A stretch of DNA of 64,000 nt from Nocardia cyriacigeorgica GUH-2 (GTDB lineage Bacteria; Actinomycetota; Actinomycetes; Mycobacteriales; Mycobacteriaceae). The stretch is taken from NCBI RefSeq assembly GCF_000284035.1, contig NC_016887.1, positions 1,736,001-1,800,000 on the forward strand, written 5' to 3'. Both the position numbers and the translations under genes were made by a program. A model generated the notes under the pieces. That model saw only the letters and a list, made by a program, of their open reading frames with translations. It ran no database searches and was not told where the DNA came from. Below are positions 61,503 through 64,000 of the stretch, in pieces. The number at the start of each line of letters is the position of its first letter. Positions within the stretch are counted from its first letter, which is position 1.

Positions 61503-63095
61503 ATGAACACTGATCCGCAGATCACCGAGGTCGATCTCCTCCATCGGGAGCCGTTGGCGGTCGATATGCTCATCCGCTCGCTCGAGCTGTACGCCGATCG
61601 GACCGCGGTGCATATCGGGGACGAGCAGCTGACCTATCGGCAGGTGCGCGAGCAGATCAGCAAGTTCGCGCAGGCCTACGCCTCGCTGGGGCTGGGTATC
61701 GGCAGCCCGGTGGCCATTCTGTCGGCCAATCGTCCCGAGGTGCTGTTCACCCAGGGCGCCAATGCGGTGACCGGTGTCCGCTTCGCCGCGCTGCACCCGA
61801 TGGGTTCGCTCGACGATCACGCCTACGTGCTGCAAGACGCCGGCATCGAGACCCTCATCTACGACCCGGACAAGTACGAGGAACGCGCCGCCGCGCTGGC
61901 CGAGCGGGTTCCGGAGTTGAAGAACCTGCTGGCCTTCGGTCCGACCGAGGCGGGCACCGATCTGCTGGCCGCCGCCGACGCCTTCGAGCCGGGTCCGCTG
62001 GTGGCCCCCGACGTCGCGCCCGGCGACACCGTCAGCCTCGCCTACACCGGCGGCACCACCGGCAAATCCAAGGGCGTGATGCTCAGCTTCCGCGGTGGCG
62101 CGACGCTGCTGCGGATCCAGATGACCGAATGGCAGTGGCCGCAGGAGGTGCGGTTCCTGGTCTGCACGCCGCTCAGCCACGCCGGCGGAGCGTTCTGGAA
62201 CCCGACCAGCCTGCAAGGCGGTTCCATCGTGGTGCTGCCCGGTTTCGATCCGGCGACCGTGCTGGCCACCATCGAGAAGTACCGCATCACCTCGACGATG
62301 CTGGTGCCGACCATGCTGTACGCCCTGCTCGACTACCCCGACCTGGACAAATACGATCTGTCGAGCCTGGAGACGGTCTTCTACGGCGCCTCGGCCATCT
62401 CGCCGACCCGGCTGGCCGAGGCGATCGAGAAGTTCGGCCCGATCTTCTTCCAGTTCTACGGCCAGGCCGAATGCCCGATGACGATCTCGGTGCTGCGCAA
62501 GGAAGACCACGACCTCGCCGTGCCGGAACGGCTGGCCAGCTGTGGCCGGCCGGTGCCGTGGCTGCATGTCGCGCTGCTCGACGACGCGGGCAACGAGGTC
62601 CCGGCCGGGGAGCCCGGCGAGATCTGTGTGCGCGGACCGCTGGTGATGAAGGGCTATCTGAACAAGCCCGAACAGACAGCCGAGGCCACCGAACACGACT
62701 GGCTGCACACCGGTGACATCGCCCGCCGCGACGCCGACGGCTACCTCTACATCGTCGACCGCAAGAAGGACATGATCGTCACCGGCGGCTTCAATGTCTT
62801 TCCGCGCGAAGTGGAGGACGTGCTGTCGGCGCACCCGGCCGTCAGCGCGGCGGCCGTCATCGGTGTGCCCGACGACAAGTGGGGCGAGGCCGTGAAGGCG
62901 GTGGTGGTGCTGCGTTCGGGCCGCGAGGTGGCGGTGGAGGAGTTGCAGGCGCTGGTGAAGGAACGCAAGGGCGCGGTCTACACGCCCAAGTCGATCGACT
63001 TCGCCGACAGCATTCCGCTCAGCCCGCTGGGCAAGCCCGACAAGAAAGCCCTGCGCGCGCAGTACTGGACCGACGGCGCCCGCCAGGTGAACTGA
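61503..63095 (+). CDS. Fatty-acyl-CoA synthetase (FadD8-like)
   Basis: 530 aa ANL-superfamily adenylating ligase. The A3 P-loop is LAYTGGTTGKSKGVML, A5 is FYGQAECPM, A7 is DWLHTGDIARRDADGYL, A8 DRKKDMIVTGGFNVFPREVE, and the A10 lysine is in PLSPLGKPDKKAL. It activates a carboxylic acid to its CoA ester in the cytoplasm. The KstR-type operator and neighbouring TetR and SCP-x thiolase genes point to sterol or fatty acid degradation. Confidence 0.92.
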   Translation: MNTDPQITEVDLLHREPLAVDMLIRSLELYADRTAVHIGDEQLTYRQVREQISKFAQAYASLGLGIGSPVAILSANRPEVLFTQGANAVTGVRFAALHPMGSLDDHAYVLQDAGIETLIYDPDKYEERAAALAERVPELKNLLAFGPTEAGTDLLAAADAFEPGPLVAPDVAPGDTVSLAYTGGTTGKSKGVMLSFRGGATLLRIQMTEWQWPQEVRFLVCTPLSHAGGAFWNPTSLQGGSIVVLPGFDPATVLATIEKYRITSTMLVPTMLYALLDYPDLDKYDLSSLETVFYGASAISPTRLAEAIEKFGPIFFQFYGQAECPMTISVLRKEDHDLAVPERLASCGRPVPWLHVALLDDAGNEVPAGEPGEICVRGPLVMKGYLNKPEQTAEATEHDWLHTGDIARRDADGYLYIVDRKKDMIVTGGFNVFPREVEDVLSAHPAVSAAAVIGVPDDKWGEAVKAVVVLRSGREVAVEELQALVKERKGAVYTPKSIDFADSIPLSPLGKPDKKALRAQYWTDGARQVN

Positions 63096-63109
63096 ACCCT
63101 CGACGCAGC

Positions 63110-63138
63110 AGAGCCGGCCGACAAGTTCGGCCGGCTCT
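63110..63138. terminator. Bidirectional hairpin terminator
   Basis: AGAGCCGGCCGA and TCGGCCGGCTCT form a perfect 12-bp stem with a 5-nt loop, followed by GTTGTTGT. It lies between the convergent fadD-type and TetR genes and may serve both. Confidence 0.85.
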
Positions 63139-63171
63139 GTTGTTGTGTGGCAGGGAGATCCGTCAGGTGAG

Positions 63172-63834
63172 TCAGCGATCCGGCGGCCCGGCGAGGATCG
63201 CGGTGACCATATCGATCAGCTCTTCCATCACCTCGTCGGGCGAGAGCCGCGTGCCGCTGAGCGCGAGCATGTCGCGCAGTGCGTCGAGATCGCCGAGGGC
63301 CTGGAAGGTCAGGCTCATCGCCTGGGTCAGCCGGAATCGAATGGTCCGGGCGGGCACGCCGGGATAGATCGCCCCCAGCAGCGAGGTGAACCGGCGCGCC
63401 TGCGGTGCGAAACCCTCGGTGATCCGCGACAGCGCGGGATGACGGCTGCCGATGATGCCCGCGACGATGGTGACCCAGGCGGTGCCGCCCGCGGCGATCT
63501 GCTCGGCCACCGGACGCACGAACGCCTCGGCCAGCGTGCGCGCGCTCGGATCGCCGGAAGCCTCGATGCTGTCGAGCAATTCGGCGCGCCGCTGGGAGAC
63601 CTGCCCGCCGCGCTGCTCGAGCAGGGCCTCGACCAGCGCGTCCTTGGACCCGAAGTGGTAGTGCACCGAGGCGACGTTCGCGCCGGCCGCCGACATCACC
63701 GCCCGCAACGACACCGCGTCGATCCCGCGCTCGGCGAACAGCCGTTCGGCGGCGAGGATCAGGCGCTGGTCGGTGGGCAGCGCGGTCTCGGGTTGCCCGG
63801 CCGGCGCGGTTTCCGTCGAAAGTCCTCGGCTCAC
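63172..63834 (-). CDS. TetR-family transcriptional regulator
   Basis: 220 aa from a GTG at 63834. The helix-turn-helix is at about 26-66 (LILAAERLFAERGIDAVSLR, then AANVASVHYHFGSKDAL). The C-terminal domain is helical, as in TetR proteins that bind acyl-CoA-like ligands. It starts 9 nt after the thiolase stop on the same strand, so the two may be co-transcribed. Its own operator is not apparent. Confidence 0.87.
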   Translation of the reverse strand: MSRGLSTETAPAGQPETALPTDQRLILAAERLFAERGIDAVSLRAVMSAAGANVASVHYHFGSKDALVEALLEQRGGQVSQRRAELLDSIEASGDPSARTLAEAFVRPVAEQIAAGGTAWVTIVAGIIGSRHPALSRITEGFAPQARRFTSLLGAIYPGVPARTIRFRLTQAMSLTFQALGDLDALRDMLALSGTRLSPDEVMEELIDMVTAILAGPPDR

Positions 63835-63843
63835 GTGCGCACC

Positions 63844-64000
63844 CTAATCGAGCGGGGTGGGAGCACCGTAGAGCGTGACGACCACCGCGCCACCGAGCCC
63901 GAGATTGTGGGCCAGCGCCCGGCGGGCGCCCTCGACCTGACGCGGCCCGGCCTCGCCACGCAACTGCCAGGTCAACTCCGCGCACTGGGCCAGGCCGGTG
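63844..64000 (-). CDS. Thiolase-fold protein (SCP-x/lipid-transfer type), N-terminus outside window
   Basis: Only the last 51 residues are visible: [20 protein letters not shown], then [20 protein letters not shown] and YGAPTPLD. The [14 protein letters not shown] segment is the C-terminal signature of SCP-x-type thiolases/lipid-transfer proteins, which act in sterol side-chain or fatty acid degradation. It fits the KstR-type operator and ligase next door. Confidence 0.85.
   Translation of the reverse strand, partial: TGLAQCAELTWQLRGEAGPRQVEGARRALAHNLGLGGAVVVTLYGAPTPLD

Overview
The window looks like a chromosomal stretch from a mycolic-acid actinomycete, most likely Nocardia or a close relative. 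The evidence is high GC, an mce locus tail, MMPL transporters, a wax ester synthase/DGAT, an acyl-CoA carboxylase, a KstR-type operator before a fatty-acyl-CoA synthetase, and a mycothiol-type DsbA protein. The genus is inferred from gene content; no rRNA or complete tRNA is present.

Layout. 1-3.5 kb: end of an mce operon (two MCE proteins, an Mce-associated membrane protein, a hydrolase). 3.6-5.1 kb: decayed, mutually inverted IS3-family transposase debris. 5.2-13.1 kb: a redox cluster (MFS exporter, DUF4873 protein, AurF-like diiron oxygenase, Baeyer-Villiger-type flavin monooxygenase, SDR, Fe-S flavoreductase, TetR) that looks like a lipid or steroid oxidation pathway. 13.6-17.4 kb: TetR, hotdog thioesterase, P450 and a BtrH-like acyltransferase, followed by a DUF302 remnant. 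17.7-21.1 kb: TetR, MFS, universal stress protein and a second copy of the thioesterase. 21.4-25.9 kb: a probable CstR-type persulfide-stress regulon with three near-identical ATACCCC/GGGGTAT operators controlling DUF302, DUF2892, MMPL and mycothiol-linked DsbA-like genes. 26.3-31.9 kb: creatininase-family hydrolase, XRE/TPR regulator, SAM methyltransferase, P450, a ferredoxin fused to a prephenate-dehydratase-like domain, and a truncated dehydrogenase.

31.8-38.0 kb: a Tn554/RIT-like element with three overlapping tyrosine-recombinase genes and a small TnpC-like coiled-coil gene. Genes at both edges appear truncated (a dehydrogenase and a zinc-ribbon membrane protein). 38.5-39.6 kb: an old integration scar with a tRNA 3' fragment, its terminator and an integrase C-terminal remnant. 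39.7-45.5 kb: small actinobacterial genes (DUF1707, XRE/PLD-like plus NUDIX pair, tandem RNHCP proteins, secreted hydrolase).

45.5-64 kb reads as core-like chromosome: an ATPase-like protein, a fasciclin lipoprotein, a light-response unit (photolyase, lipocalin, B12-binding MerR regulator with 11-bp-spaced direct repeats), MMPL, WS/DGAT with a serine hydrolase, acyl-CoA carboxylase, secreted lipase, an unusual two-gene operon sharing an amyloid-signalling-like Asn/Gly motif, and a lipid module (fadD-type ligase, TetR, SCP-x-type thiolase).

The strongest candidates for something undescribed are the two-gene operon with the shared Asn/Gly motif (59.1-61.2 kb), the ferredoxin/prephenate-dehydratase-like fusion (30.8 kb), the P450/BtrH-like cluster (14.4-17.2 kb) and the CstR-operator regulon (21.4-25.7 kb).
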